A stretch of DNA of 64,000 nucleotides from Erythrobacter litoralis (GTDB taxonomy: Bacteria > Pseudomonadota > Alphaproteobacteria > Sphingomonadales > Sphingomonadaceae), in NCBI RefSeq assembly GCF_029760855.1, contig NZ_SOSI01000005.1, positions 234,954-298,953 on the forward strand, in the 5' to 3' direction. Positions 16,057-24,282 of this stretch are shown here, in pieces; position 1 is the first letter of the stretch, and each line of letters starts with the position of its first letter. The notes below the pieces were generated by a model. The model was not told the DNA's origin. It made no database searches and worked only from the letters and a program-made list of their open reading frames with translations. The translations under genes were made by a program, and so were the position numbers.

Positions 16057-18932
16057 CCGACCCGCCGGCTCTGCCGCCGTGCCATCGATCGCTGCGCCAC
16101 CATCGATCCGCCCTGCATGATAGCGGGCGCTGCCTGCTGGACGCGGCCGTCGACAACGACATCGAAATACGGCGACGGAACGACCTGTATCATCGAACCG
16201 CCGCCGCGGCCGAGTTCATGGTTCGGAATTATCGTGCCGCTGCTGCCGGGGTGGAATATTTCCGGCCCGTTCTCGCCAACCAGATACGTGCCGCCGGCAA
16301 GAACCGGACCGCCCATTGCACGTGCGCCGTCGAGAATTGGGAATGGTCCGCCCCAACCGCTTTCTGAGGAAAAGAGGCTTTTCGCAAGCGGCTCGATGAT
16401 CGCCTTCTGGACGGCGATGCGCAGCAGGTCCGCAATGATCTGCTTCGCGACGTTGGCGAAAACCTCTCCCAGGGATTTCACCCCCATGATCGCATCGACG
16501 ATGCCATCGTTGAGAGCCTCGAGCCCGTCGATCTTGATGCCGTCGATCGCTTCGTTGATCTCGGCGGCCGACATGTCGAGGTCGTCGAGATAGCGTTCGA
16601 GTTCAGTGCGGTTCGCTTTCTCGCCTGCAGCCCGTTCGCGAGCCTCGATAGCATCCAGACTGGCAAGCAGGGCTGCGGCCCGCTTCTTCTCGGTCTCGCT
16701 CGCTTCAGCGGATGCGACAACCAGTTCGAGCTGGTTGCGCCGGTACTCCTGTTCCAGCGCTAGGATCTCCGCCGCGATGGCCTTGCGCTCGCCCTGCGTG
16801 TCGGCGAGTTCGTAATCGAGCTGAAGGAGGTCGCGCTTGGTATCGAATTCCGCTTCCGCGAGAGCCAGAGCCTCGCGCTCGAGATCGATGGCATATTCCC
16901 GCCGCAGCGCGTCCTCGTACAGGCCTTCCTTGGCCGTCACCAAGATGTCGCCATTCTCCGCGATATCGGTCGCCACGCCATAAAGTTCGTCGATGACGGC
17001 GGCCTGCGCGGCTTTCTGCTGGGCCAGATAGTCGAGGGACTGCTGTTTCTCCGCCGCGCTCATGCGCTCGCTTTCGGCGACCTCGGCGGCCGCGGCCGCG
17101 AACTCTTCCTCGAGCTGGCGTCGGCGCTCTTTCACTTCCAGGGAAAGCAGCTCGCCCGCGATATCGGCGCGCTCGGTCGCATCGGTCGCTGCCTGTCGCC
17201 GGGCTTCGAGCTCTTCGGCATCGAGCCGCGCGGCTTCGGAGACGAAGCGGCGTTCCAGTTCCGCCCGGGTGATGCCGGTTGGTTGTCCCGCCCTTCCCGC
17301 ACGCGACTTCCTACCGTCGCCTTTGGTCCCGGAAGGCGATGTCGTGCTGGAAGGAGCACCGTCGCCGGTCACGTCCACCCCGGCATTATAGCCTTTGAGG
17401 ATAAGCATCATCTGATCGTTGTTAGCGGCGATTTCCTTCTCGATCGCTGTAAGCGATCTTTTCTGCTCCTCCGTGCGAATATCGGCTTTCACGTTCGCGG
17501 CTGAATAGGCAGCACCCATCCCACCGCCCGGGGTGTAGGCAACTGGCACTGTGCGCTGACGCGCAACCTCCGCCTTAATCTTTTTCTTGTCCTGTTCGAG
17601 CTCGACGTTCCGCGCGGCGAGGCGCGTAATACCAAGCTGCTTCAGCGTCGCTATCAAGTCCTCGGCCGCACCGATTGCATCTCGCATCGACTGGGCCATT
17701 CCATTGATTTCGCCCGTAGCACCCTCGGCATATTTGCCCATGCCTTCTACGGCGACCCCTGCTTGATCGAGCTTCTGTTTGTATCGCGCAGCGGTTTTCT
17801 CGGCTTCTTCGGCCGATTGTTCGAATTCTTCCGTTTTTTGCCGTGCGTCGGCTGATCGCGCTGTAAGCAAAGCATATGCACCGGCGACGAGACCCAAAGT
17901 GACGAGAACTGGTCCAAGCGAAGTTTGCAACGCGAGTATGGCGCCCCGCAATCCACCCACCGCCGCAGTGGTTCCGGCAGCCGTTGTCGATGTTGCCACG
18001 AATACGCCGGAAAGAGTGACGAGCGCCGATTTGAGAGATCCAACCAAAAAGACGAGCGGACCGGTAGCTGCTGCAAGACCGGCCAGCACGACAAGGCTGG
18101 TTTGAACTCCCTCAGGAAGCTTGGAAAACGAATCAAGCACTGCAGTCAGAGTGGAAATGAGAGGCGTGATCGCCGGGATCAGCTTCTCGCCAATCGCGAC
18201 CTGCAGTTCCTCGAAAGCCGCTTTCGCCGCACGCACACGGTTCGCGGTACCGTCCGCGGTCCGCATTACGTCGCCTTGCGCATTCGTCGTCGCTTCCATG
18301 ATCAGCGCGGCGCGCGCCATCACCTTGTTCTGTTCGGTGATCGCGTCCGCGCTGCCGGCCAGCCCCATCTCCAGCGCCTTCGCCTTGACGTTCGCCTCGG
18401 TAAGGAAGACGCCGAAGTCGCGCAGCGGCTCGCTCTCGCCGGCAAGCCCGGATCGCAGCTTCGCCAGCGCTTCGCCTGGATCGGTGTTGTAGAAGCTCGA
18501 CAGATCCTGCGCGAGGATGGCGAACTCTTTCGACAGATCGGCTGCCGCTTGACGCGTCGGGGCAGCCTGGTTGAAGAAGATGCCGAAGGTGTTCGTGGCC
18601 TTCTGGATTTCCTGCGTCGACCGGCCCATGGCGTTGCCGGTTTCCTCGGCCCACTGGGTCATCGCCTTCGACATCGACCCGAAGGTCTGGTCGAATGCGC
18701 TTTGCAGCTCGGCCGCGTCGCTCGCCGCATTCACCGCGAACCCGCCGAAAGCGGCGAGCGGCGCGGTGATGCCGATCGTCATGCGCGCGCCGAGATCCTT
18801 CATCGCCGACGCGGTGCGCTGCGCCTGCCGCTGGAACTTCACCAGATCTTTCTCGGCCGTGCTCATCCCCGAGCGGAACTGCCCGCTGTCCAGCCCGAGG
18901 CTGATCAGCAGCGATCCGAGCATCGTCGCCAT
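16053..18932 (-). CDS. Tail tape measure protein
   Basis: The 959-aa protein has the classic N-terminal tape measure signature (residues about 1-250, including a conserved TNTFGIFF block), a hydrophobic middle (about 270-365) that could cross a membrane during DNA entry, then long coiled coils rich in Glu, Ala and Arg (about 360-800). It sets tail length; at roughly 1.5 angstrom per residue it predicts a tail of about 140 nm (inference). It starts one base after the tail chaperone stop. Confidence 0.93.
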   Translation of the reverse strand: MATMLGSLLISLGLDSGQFRSGMSTAEKDLVKFQRQAQRTASAMKDLGARMTIGITAPLAAFGGFAVNAASDAAELQSAFDQTFGSMSKAMTQWAEETGNAMGRSTQEIQKATNTFGIFFNQAAPTRQAAADLSKEFAILAQDLSSFYNTDPGEALAKLRSGLAGESEPLRDFGVFLTEANVKAKALEMGLAGSADAITEQNKVMARAALIMEATTNAQGDVMRTADGTANRVRAAKAAFEELQVAIGEKLIPAITPLISTLTAVLDSFSKLPEGVQTSLVVLAGLAAATGPLVFLVGSLKSALVTLSGVFVATSTTAAGTTAAVGGLRGAILALQTSLGPVLVTLGLVAGAYALLTARSADARQKTEEFEQSAEEAEKTAARYKQKLDQAGVAVEGMGKYAEGATGEINGMAQSMRDAIGAAEDLIATLKQLGITRLAARNVELEQDKKKIKAEVARQRTVPVAYTPGGGMGAAYSAANVKADIRTEEQKRSLTAIEKEIAANNDQMMLILKGYNAGVDVTGDGAPSSTTSPSGTKGDGRKSRAGRAGQPTGITRAELERRFVSEAARLDAEELEARRQAATDATERADIAGELLSLEVKERRRQLEEEFAAAAAEVAESERMSAAEKQQSLDYLAQQKAAQAAVIDELYGVATDIAENGDILVTAKEGLYEDALRREYAIDLEREALALAEAEFDTKRDLLQLDYELADTQGERKAIAAEILALEQEYRRNQLELVVASAEASETEKKRAAALLASLDAIEARERAAGEKANRTELERYLDDLDMSAAEINEAIDGIKIDGLEALNDGIVDAIMGVKSLGEVFANVAKQIIADLLRIAVQKAIIEPLAKSLFSSESGWGGPFPILDGARAMGGPVLAGGTYLVGENGPEIFHPGSSGTIIPNHELGRGGGSMIQVVPSPYFDVVVDGRVQQAAPAIMQGGSMVAQRSMARRQSRRVG

Positions 18933-18933
18933 A

Positions 18934-19265
18934 TCAGCCCACCTTTCGGATCGTCATTGGCATGCCGCGGCTCGCTGCATCCTGCAGCACGCTCAGCATC
19001 TGTTTCGGCGTCGCCTTCCCGCGGGGCCGCGATCGGGCGAGATAATGGTCGAGCGGCTTCAGGCCTGCCGTCGTCTGCCCCATCAGGGTGAAGGCCGCCG
19101 TCTGCCACGCGAGCGTCAGTTGCGCTTCCGCTTCACGAGTACGGCGCCTGCCGACCCCCTCGATCACGGCCCGGAAACTTGCCGGTGTCTGTCGCCAGAA
19201 GGTTTCCTCGCTTTGGCCGGCATTCGCCCAGAGCGAGAGAAGATTCAGCCAGCCTTCGCGGCCTT
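18934..19265 (-). CDS. Tail assembly chaperone, frameshift-encoded C-terminal part
   Basis: This frame has a nominal GTG start at 19167, but recognisable chaperone sequence extends upstream through the overlap with the preceding gene: KGREGWLNLLSLWANAG, then TFWRQTP, then AWQTAAF. Read with a -1 shift from the upstream frame near 19263-19269 it makes a continuous G-T-type fusion of roughly 245 aa. The fusion would bind the tape measure and tube subunits during tail assembly. The stop is one base before the tape measure start. Confidence 0.75.
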
Positions 19266-19673
19266 TCGGCGCCGCTTCGGCTTCGCTTGCGGAGGGTTTG
19301 CGGTGCCGCCGGCATCGCCTCCCCCGGTCGGCAGCGCCTTCGCGATCGCCTTGGCCACGACCTCGACCGTGCGCGGCAGGCCGACCTCCTGAATGATCGC
19401 ACCGCCGGTCTTCAGGTCGACGTCCGGATGCGCGCCTTCCAGCGCCCAGGTGAGCAGCTGCCGCAGGTTCGCGAAGTCCACACGCTGCGCGATCTGGAGC
19501 ATGCCCCCTTCGTCGTCCAGCGCGCCGAGATCGACCAGCCCGAGAAAGGGCGCGGCCGCGACCATGAACTTCTCGCCGGTGCGCTCCTCGATCTCGCAGA
19601 TCGCATTGAAATCGAATCGGACTTCCCAGTCCTGCTCCAGCGCGGTGAAGCGCTGGCTGTCGATCGCGCTCAA
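19245..19673 (-). CDS. Tail assembly chaperone, upstream frame (G-like)
   Basis: The 142-aa protein resembles GTA gp10-type tail chaperones (a DFNAICEIEERTG segment near residue 22). The C-terminus is a Lys/Arg/Ala tail, where the frameshift probably occurs. The start is a TTG at 19673, one base after the tail tube stop; no ribosome site is obvious, suggesting coupling to the tube gene. The next in-frame Met is too far in to be the start. Confidence 0.8.
   Translation of the reverse strand: MSAIDSQRFTALEQDWEVRFDFNAICEIEERTGEKFMVAAAPFLGLVDLGALDDEGGMLQIAQRVDFANLRQLLTWALEGAHPDVDLKTGGAIIQEVGLPRTVEVVAKAIAKALPTGGGDAGGTANPPQAKPKRRRKAAKAG
19263..19269 (-). promoter_or_regulatory. Candidate -1 ribosomal frameshift site (CCGAAAG)
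   Basis: The mRNA reads CGC CGA AAG in the upstream frame. The A-site codon AAG can re-pair as AAA after a -1 slip, similar to the lambda GGGAAAG site. The frame offset between the two tail chaperone frames is exactly -1. The P-site re-pairing (CGA to CCG) is weaker than in lambda, so another codon in the overlap could be the real site. Confidence 0.4.
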
Positions 19674-19674
19674 C

Positions 19675-20118
19675 TTAGTTCGCCGAAGCCGCGTCGATCG
19701 CGGCCTTGTCGACCGGCTTCAGCGTGATCTCGAAGGTACGTTTGCTGTCCTTCGGGTTCTTGCGCTTGAAGTTGTAGAACAGGCCGGTGCCGGACACTTC
19801 GAAAGTCTCGTCGTCCTGCTTCAGCGTGATGGTATAGGGAAGCGCGCCCTCGGCATCGTCCGCCGCCTCTAGCGTCGCGTCGCTCGCCGAATTGATCACG
19901 TAGTTGCCCATGATTGTGATCGGCGTGCCGTCCTTGAGCGGCTGCTTTTTCCACTCCTTGTAGTCTTCGGTGTCGAAGCTGGAGGTCTCGTAAAGCTCGC
20001 GCTCGTTGCTGGTCGGCAGCTCGGGAATGTCGTCGATCTCGGCGACGACGACGAGGCCCGCGCCGACATCGATCGCGAGCTTGGAGCCGAAGCCGGTGGT
20101 TACGTCGGAAAGAGGCAT
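19675..20118 (-). CDS. Major tail (tube) protein
   Basis: The 147-aa protein sits directly before the tail chaperones. A conserved Asp/Glu-rich loop and a YETSSFDTEDYKEW segment match siphovirus tube subunits that polymerise into the tail tube. The ATG is preceded by AGGAG. High predicted expression is consistent with its own strong ribosome site in the middle of an otherwise overlapping operon. Confidence 0.85.
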   Translation of the reverse strand: MPLSDVTTGFGSKLAIDVGAGLVVVAEIDDIPELPTSNERELYETSSFDTEDYKEWKKQPLKDGTPITIMGNYVINSASDATLEAADDAEGALPYTITLKQDDETFEVSGTGLFYNFKRKNPKDSKRTFEITLKPVDKAAIDAASAN

Positions 20119-20129
20119 GGTCGGTTCTC

Positions 20130-20537
20130 CTAACCCTTGTGCCAGATAATGAAGTCGATGCTGTCCACGTGGACGAACTGCGTTTCGCCGCGACTGCCGC
20201 GGCTGCGAACCGCGTCGACGAACGCGCGGTCGAAAATGATGTCCGAATGACGCCCTGCCGGGAGAACCGCGGCGATGACCGCCTCGCGCAGCGGGACGAT
20301 GCTGTCCTTCCCCTCGCCGACGATATCGGCCTGCACGCGGCTCGGCCGGATGCTGTCCGGGCCGTCATGCGTCTGCGGGCGCGGATCGCTCACCAGCGTG
20401 AGCACGATGCGCGGCGTCTTGGCGTTCTGCGGGCTTTCGTCCCAGTCGATCGACGGCGCGCCGGCGGTCTGGCCGATCAGTCCGGCGACTGCCGGATCAT
20501 CGATCAGCCGCTTGCGCAGTGCCGCCTCGAAACTCAC
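20130..20537 (-). CDS. Tail terminator/completion protein, DUF3168 family
   Basis: The 135-aa protein shows DUF3168 features: an N-terminal helix with LIDDPAVAGLIG, a central beta-sheet region (TPRIVLTLVS) and a hydrophobic C-terminal strand. These proteins cap the head end of the tail tube. The ATG at 20537 overlaps the upstream stop by 4 bp. Confidence 0.8.
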   Translation of the reverse strand: MSFEAALRKRLIDDPAVAGLIGQTAGAPSIDWDESPQNAKTPRIVLTLVSDPRPQTHDGPDSIRPSRVQADIVGEGKDSIVPLREAVIAAVLPAGRHSDIIFDRAFVDAVRSRGSRGETQFVHVDSIDFIIWHKG

Positions 20538-21019
20538 GAAGAGGCCTTTCTTGCCGCGGCGCGCTTTATAGCTGGCCAGATTTCGTCGGCCACGCGCTGC
20601 GGGGTCGCAGCCTTCTCGGAATCGAACGCCGGTCGCATGAACGGTTCGGCCTTTTGTCCTTTTTCAGGGGCCCCGAATTCTTTGATGACGGAAACGCCTG
20701 CGACCCCTGGATCGCGGTAGGTCCCCCCACCATTCTTGCGTGCGACCTCTTTGGGCGGTTGAACCGATTGATCGATCCCGATCAGGACCTTGGCTTCGTC
20801 ACCATCCGATCCGCGCTGCCGCTTGGCCGCCGCGATCTTTACGGACTTCTCCAAGTCCCCGACGTCTTTCGGCGCATTGCGTTTCGCAGCGTCGCGCATC
20901 GGTTCAGCCGCCTTCCGCAAACCGAACAATCCGACACGACGGACGACTTTGGGATCGCCAAGCTCGCGCAGTGCCTTCTCGATCGCCTTGCCGCCTTCGA
21001 ATTTGAAAGTCGGCGTCAT
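20534..21019 (-). CDS. HK97 gp10-like head-tail joining protein
   Basis: The 161-aa protein has gp10 family hallmarks: an N-terminal G-G-x-A-I-E-K-A-L segment, a central RNAPKDVGDL motif and a C-terminal EPFMRPAFD motif. It takes part in tail completion at the neck. ATG at 21019 is chosen because it overlaps the preceding stop (ATGA); the upstream extension of the frame shadows the adaptor gene. Confidence 0.88.
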   Translation of the reverse strand: MTPTFKFEGGKAIEKALRELGDPKVVRRVGLFGLRKAAEPMRDAAKRNAPKDVGDLEKSVKIAAAKRQRGSDGDEAKVLIGIDQSVQPPKEVARKNGGGTYRDPGVAGVSVIKEFGAPEKGQKAEPFMRPAFDSEKAATPQRVADEIWPAIKRAAARKASS

Positions 21020-21357
21020 GCCTGCACCCGCTCTACGAGCAATTCGACGCCCTCGCGCCGACCGACCTCGATGGGCGGTGCGACCAGCGAATAGTCGTCT
21101 CCCTCGAACCGGACGGACCAGGTCTCGTCGATCGTTCGCGTCAGCGCGTCGGAGCGCATCCAGATGCTCAGCACCGCCTTGCCGGCAAGCTGAAGGCCCT
21201 GCACCTTCTCCCTGCCCATCGCTGGCTTCACCGATGCCCGGCGCGACCCGGCTACTTCGGACATATTCCGCGTCGTGTAGCCGGTATCCTGTCCCATGCC
21301 CGGTTTCAGCAATTCGACACGCCGATCGAGCGCGCCCGCGCGAAGCTTGCCGCTCAC
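21016..21357 (-). CDS. Head closure / head-tail adaptor protein
   Basis: The 113-aa protein matches the small head-tail adaptor family (SPP1 gp16/HK97 gp7 type): an N-terminal LDRRVELLKP segment and a beta-barrel ending in ELLVERV. It plugs the connector after packaging. It is coupled by 4-bp overlaps on both sides. Confidence 0.85.
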   Translation of the reverse strand: MSGKLRAGALDRRVELLKPGMGQDTGYTTRNMSEVAGSRRASVKPAMGREKVQGLQLAGKAVLSIWMRSDALTRTIDETWSVRFEGDDYSLVAPPIEVGRREGVELLVERVQA

Positions 21358-21935
21358 AGCCAGATCCGGTGATTGGCGAGCAGCGCATCGACGCGCATAC
21401 TCGATTTTGTTTCTGCCGCCACGGTGCCGATGACACCGCTCTCGCGAAAGGCGAACTGGTCGCTAACCATCAGCAAGAGAGCGGTTTTAATTACTGGCGG
21501 CAGAAGATCATACCCGACACGCAGCCGGACCTTGATCGCTTCGCTTTGACTATGCAGATCGTTCGGCCATCCCTGGCCGGTTCGCGGGCGGATGCCTCGC
21601 CAAAGTCCCTGTCCGCAGAGCTCGACGGTGTCGAGCACGATAGCGCGTGCCTCGCCGCTCCGATCGTCGAATGAAATCGCCTCGATCGCTGTCACCGGCC
21701 CTATCGGCAGACGCAGGAGGTCGCACCATTCGTCGGCCAGCAGCTCGACCGTTTGGTCGACGAGGCGGGTGTTGGTTCGGTCCTCCGTATGCCCGCGTGC
21801 TGCCGCGATGAAAGACGCGAGCAATTTGTCGAACTCGGTGACATCCGCATCGATCGACACGAACTCCTTGGCCTCTTCCAGCGCGACCGGTTCCGTCGCC
21901 GGGGGGGCAACGGTGGCGGCAACGGACCAGGCCAT
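21354..21935 (-). CDS. Head-tail connector protein, HK97 gp6-like
   Basis: The 193-aa protein begins with the family pattern ALEEAKEFVSID and shows helix-rich connector features (FIAAARGHTEDRTN). It forms a ring under the portal. It follows the small acidic/basic gene and precedes the adaptor with a 4-bp overlap. Confidence 0.85.
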   Translation of the reverse strand: MAWSVAATVAPPATEPVALEEAKEFVSIDADVTEFDKLLASFIAAARGHTEDRTNTRLVDQTVELLADEWCDLLRLPIGPVTAIEAISFDDRSGEARAIVLDTVELCGQGLWRGIRPRTGQGWPNDLHSQSEAIKVRLRVGYDLLPPVIKTALLLMVSDQFAFRESGVIGTVAAETKSSMRVDALLANHRIWL

Positions 21936-21938
21936 GGC

Positions 21939-22205
21939 TTACTTCGCGGCGGCCTTCGACTTGGCTTTCGGCGCCGACTTGTTCTTCGGCTCGACTGCCT
22001 TCTTGTTTTCGGGCTTCTCGGCCTGCTTCGCTTCCGGGTTGTCGGGCACGTCGCCCTCCTCTTCCTCGACGATCTCGACGAGACCGTTCGCGGCCAGCTC
22101 GTTGGCGCGGGCGCGGCTCACGGAGAATACTTCTCCGGCGTGGACGCTCTTGTCGACGTCGGTGCCTTCCGCTCCGCTGTAATCGCGCAATACCTTGATC
22201 TTCAT
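21939..22205 (-). CDS. Small head-region protein with lysine/alanine tail
   Basis: The 88-aa protein has a compact N-terminal beta domain (about residues 1-50), an acidic stretch (EEEEGD) and a Lys/Ala/Pro-rich disordered tail. AAGGAG lies six bases before the ATG. Its position between the capsid and connector genes suggests a head-associated or decoration-like protein, but no family is recognised. The 116 bp upstream, before the capsid stop, hold only a GC-rich inverted repeat without a T-run. Confidence 0.7.
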   Translation of the reverse strand: MKIKVLRDYSGAEGTDVDKSVHAGEVFSVSRARANELAANGLVEIVEEEEGDVPDNPEAKQAEKPENKKAVEPKNKSAPKAKSKAAAK

Positions 22206-22321
22206 GGGTGCTCCTTCTGGGGGACGTACCGAACGGAGGCGACCCGAGAGGGGGTCAGGCCGCCACCGTTCGGGCGGAGCGCTTGGCCCCGCCCGTCCGA
22301 TTGATTTTGAGTTGTCCGCGA

Positions 22322-23575
22322 TCAGGCGACGTTGCCGAAGTCGCCGTAGATGAAACACTCGGGGCGATAGAGCGCCAAACCGAGCCGCTCTTCCCCGCGG
22401 ATCGTCACCATGTTTTTCACGAAGTTGTCGCGATCCTCGGTGCTGATCTCGACATTGGCGTCCTCGCGGTCGAACACCTGCGCACCCAGCTTGAATGCAC
22501 CGGTGAGGAACTTATCGACCGTCATTGCCGGGGTTTCGACAACCGGTAGGCGCCAGAGCTTCGGCGTGGTGCCGTCCTGAGGATCGCCGACGATGTAACG
22601 TCCGTGATCGTCCTTCGCGGTCTCGATACGGGCCCAGTCGATCGGGTTGAGCACGTGGCCGGTAGCCGGATACTCGGCGAGGACGGCCTGCAGCATCGCA
22701 TAGCGCAGCTGGTCGATCATGCTGCCGGCGGCGAGACCGCCACCGTCATAGGCGACCGCTTGCGGAATGATGCCAAGCAGGTTGTCGCCCGTGCCGTCGC
22801 CCTTCAGCAACTGCAGTTCCTCGGCGTAGGCAAGCCCGTAGCGGAGCCGGCCATCGATATAGCTGGCCAGCATGGGTGCGTCGGCGAGGATCTGCTTCGA
22901 TGCCTGAACCCAGTGCGCGATCGTCGCGACCGGCAGGGTCTTCTGATCGAACTTCATGGTCGACTCGGCCTTCATCTGGCCTTCGGCCTGAGGTGCGGCG
23001 TTGTTGGTGAAACCAGTTTCCTGCACGAACTGGATCGCATTCGAGCTGGTCCGGCCCGGCGTGATGAGATCGCGCACCGTCATGCGACGTTCGGGCGGGG
23101 CAACAATGCCGTCCTGTCGATCGGGTACGATCAGATCTCCGGCCGCACCGTCGGTATCGGTCGTGACGCTGGTGATAGCCTTCACGTCCATCTGAACCGA
23201 ACCCTTGGACGGTACGCGGTCCATGAAGCTCTTCACGTCGTCGCTGTCGACGACACGCTGTCCGAGTGACTTGCGACCCTCACGGCCGCCATCGCCCAGA
23301 CCACCAGCGAGCTTCTGCTCGATCTCGGTCATCTGCGCGCTGAGCTCGTTGAACTTGACCAGCGCTTCGTCGGCCGAGGTTTTAGCCGCTTCGGTAAGCT
23401 GCTCGCCTTTCTCGAGGCGACCTTTGGCGTCCTCGGCAAATTCCTTCACCTTATCGGTCGCCTCTTTGAGTTCACGGCTAAGCTGCTTGACGTCGGGTTC
23501 CGAACCGCCATCCTTGCGGCCGAATTCCATCGGCTCGCCGCCCGGAAGGCCAGCGAGAATGTTGGGATGCTTCAT
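22322..23575 (-). CDS. Major capsid protein, HK97 fold
   Basis: The 417-aa protein has an N-terminal delta scaffold domain with a strong coiled coil (about residues 28-90), expected to be removed by the prohead protease, followed by the HK97-fold capsid domain. Family features include DLITPGRTSSNAIQFVQETG and, later, GDGTGDNLLGI. AGGAG precedes the ATG. The order portal-protease-capsid is canonical. Confidence 0.95.
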   Translation of the reverse strand: MKHPNILAGLPGGEPMEFGRKDGGSEPDVKQLSRELKEATDKVKEFAEDAKGRLEKGEQLTEAAKTSADEALVKFNELSAQMTEIEQKLAGGLGDGGREGRKSLGQRVVDSDDVKSFMDRVPSKGSVQMDVKAITSVTTDTDGAAGDLIVPDRQDGIVAPPERRMTVRDLITPGRTSSNAIQFVQETGFTNNAAPQAEGQMKAESTMKFDQKTLPVATIAHWVQASKQILADAPMLASYIDGRLRYGLAYAEELQLLKGDGTGDNLLGIIPQAVAYDGGGLAAGSMIDQLRYAMLQAVLAEYPATGHVLNPIDWARIETAKDDHGRYIVGDPQDGTTPKLWRLPVVETPAMTVDKFLTGAFKLGAQVFDREDANVEISTEDRDNFVKNMVTIRGEERLGLALYRPECFIYGDFGNVA

Positions 23576-23586
23576 TTGATATGCTC

Positions 23587-24282
23587 CTAGAGCTTGGGAA
23601 GAGAAAACCCGGCGATGGCATCGCCCAGGAACTTCAGATCGCCGGCGCTCTCGGACTCGCTCCGGAGCAGATGGTCGAGGCCGTGATTGGCGATCGCGGC
23701 GGCCTGCGACTTGGAGAAAGGAAAAGCCTCGCGCAGTGCCTTCTCGAATTCTGGTTTGGTGGGGAGTTGACCCCGTTCCAACTTGAACTTCACCGCTTCG
23801 ACGCGGGCATCGTCATTGGCTGGGAACGTGACGAGGCTCACTTCGACGAGGTCGAGCTGCTCCAGCGTCCGAATGTTCGTTTTTTCGTCATAGGTTGCCT
23901 TGCGCACCCAGTATCCGATCGACAGGCCGGATACCGCGCCAGCCTTCAGTAAGGCGTGCGCCTCACGCGCGCCGACGACGTCGTCCTTCAGAAGCCGTCC
24001 TTCGACCTTCAGGCCGCGCTCGTCTTCCTCGAGCATGTCGTAGATGCCGATCGGCTCCGACGAGCGATGCTGCCACAAGACGGGTACGGTACGGTTTTTG
24101 GCCTTCAGGTCGGCCAGCGATTCGACGAACGCGCCGGGCGCGACGATCTCGCCATAACTGTCCTCGACCCCGAACACCGAGCCGTAACCGCTGAAGCTGC
24201 CGTCGTCGGAGACGTCGGAAGCCTTGATCGACAAGGCGAAATCGCGGACCTTCAGCTGGCCGTGTTTGTGGTGCATCAGCAT
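23587..24282 (-). CDS. Prohead protease, HK97 family (peptidase U35)
   Basis: The 231-aa serine protease matures the prohead by cutting the capsid delta domain. The catalytic His is in VLWQHRSSEP (His72), and the serine is in AVSGLSIGYW (Ser118 or Ser121). The FSGYGSVFG entry motif is near residue 30. The C-terminal part (about 170-231) is a linker usually removed by self-cleavage. The start overlaps the portal stop (TGATG). Confidence 0.95.
   Translation of the reverse strand: MLMHHKHGQLKVRDFALSIKASDVSDDGSFSGYGSVFGVEDSYGEIVAPGAFVESLADLKAKNRTVPVLWQHRSSEPIGIYDMLEEDERGLKVEGRLLKDDVVGAREAHALLKAGAVSGLSIGYWVRKATYDEKTNIRTLEQLDLVEVSLVTFPANDDARVEAVKFKLERGQLPTKPEFEKALREAFPFSKSQAAAIANHGLDHLLRSESESAGDLKFLGDAIAGFSLPKL

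Noticed and set aside
16053..18932. Toxin or contact-dependent effector reading of the long coiled-coil gene
   Set aside because: The N-terminal signature, length and location identify it as the tape measure protein.
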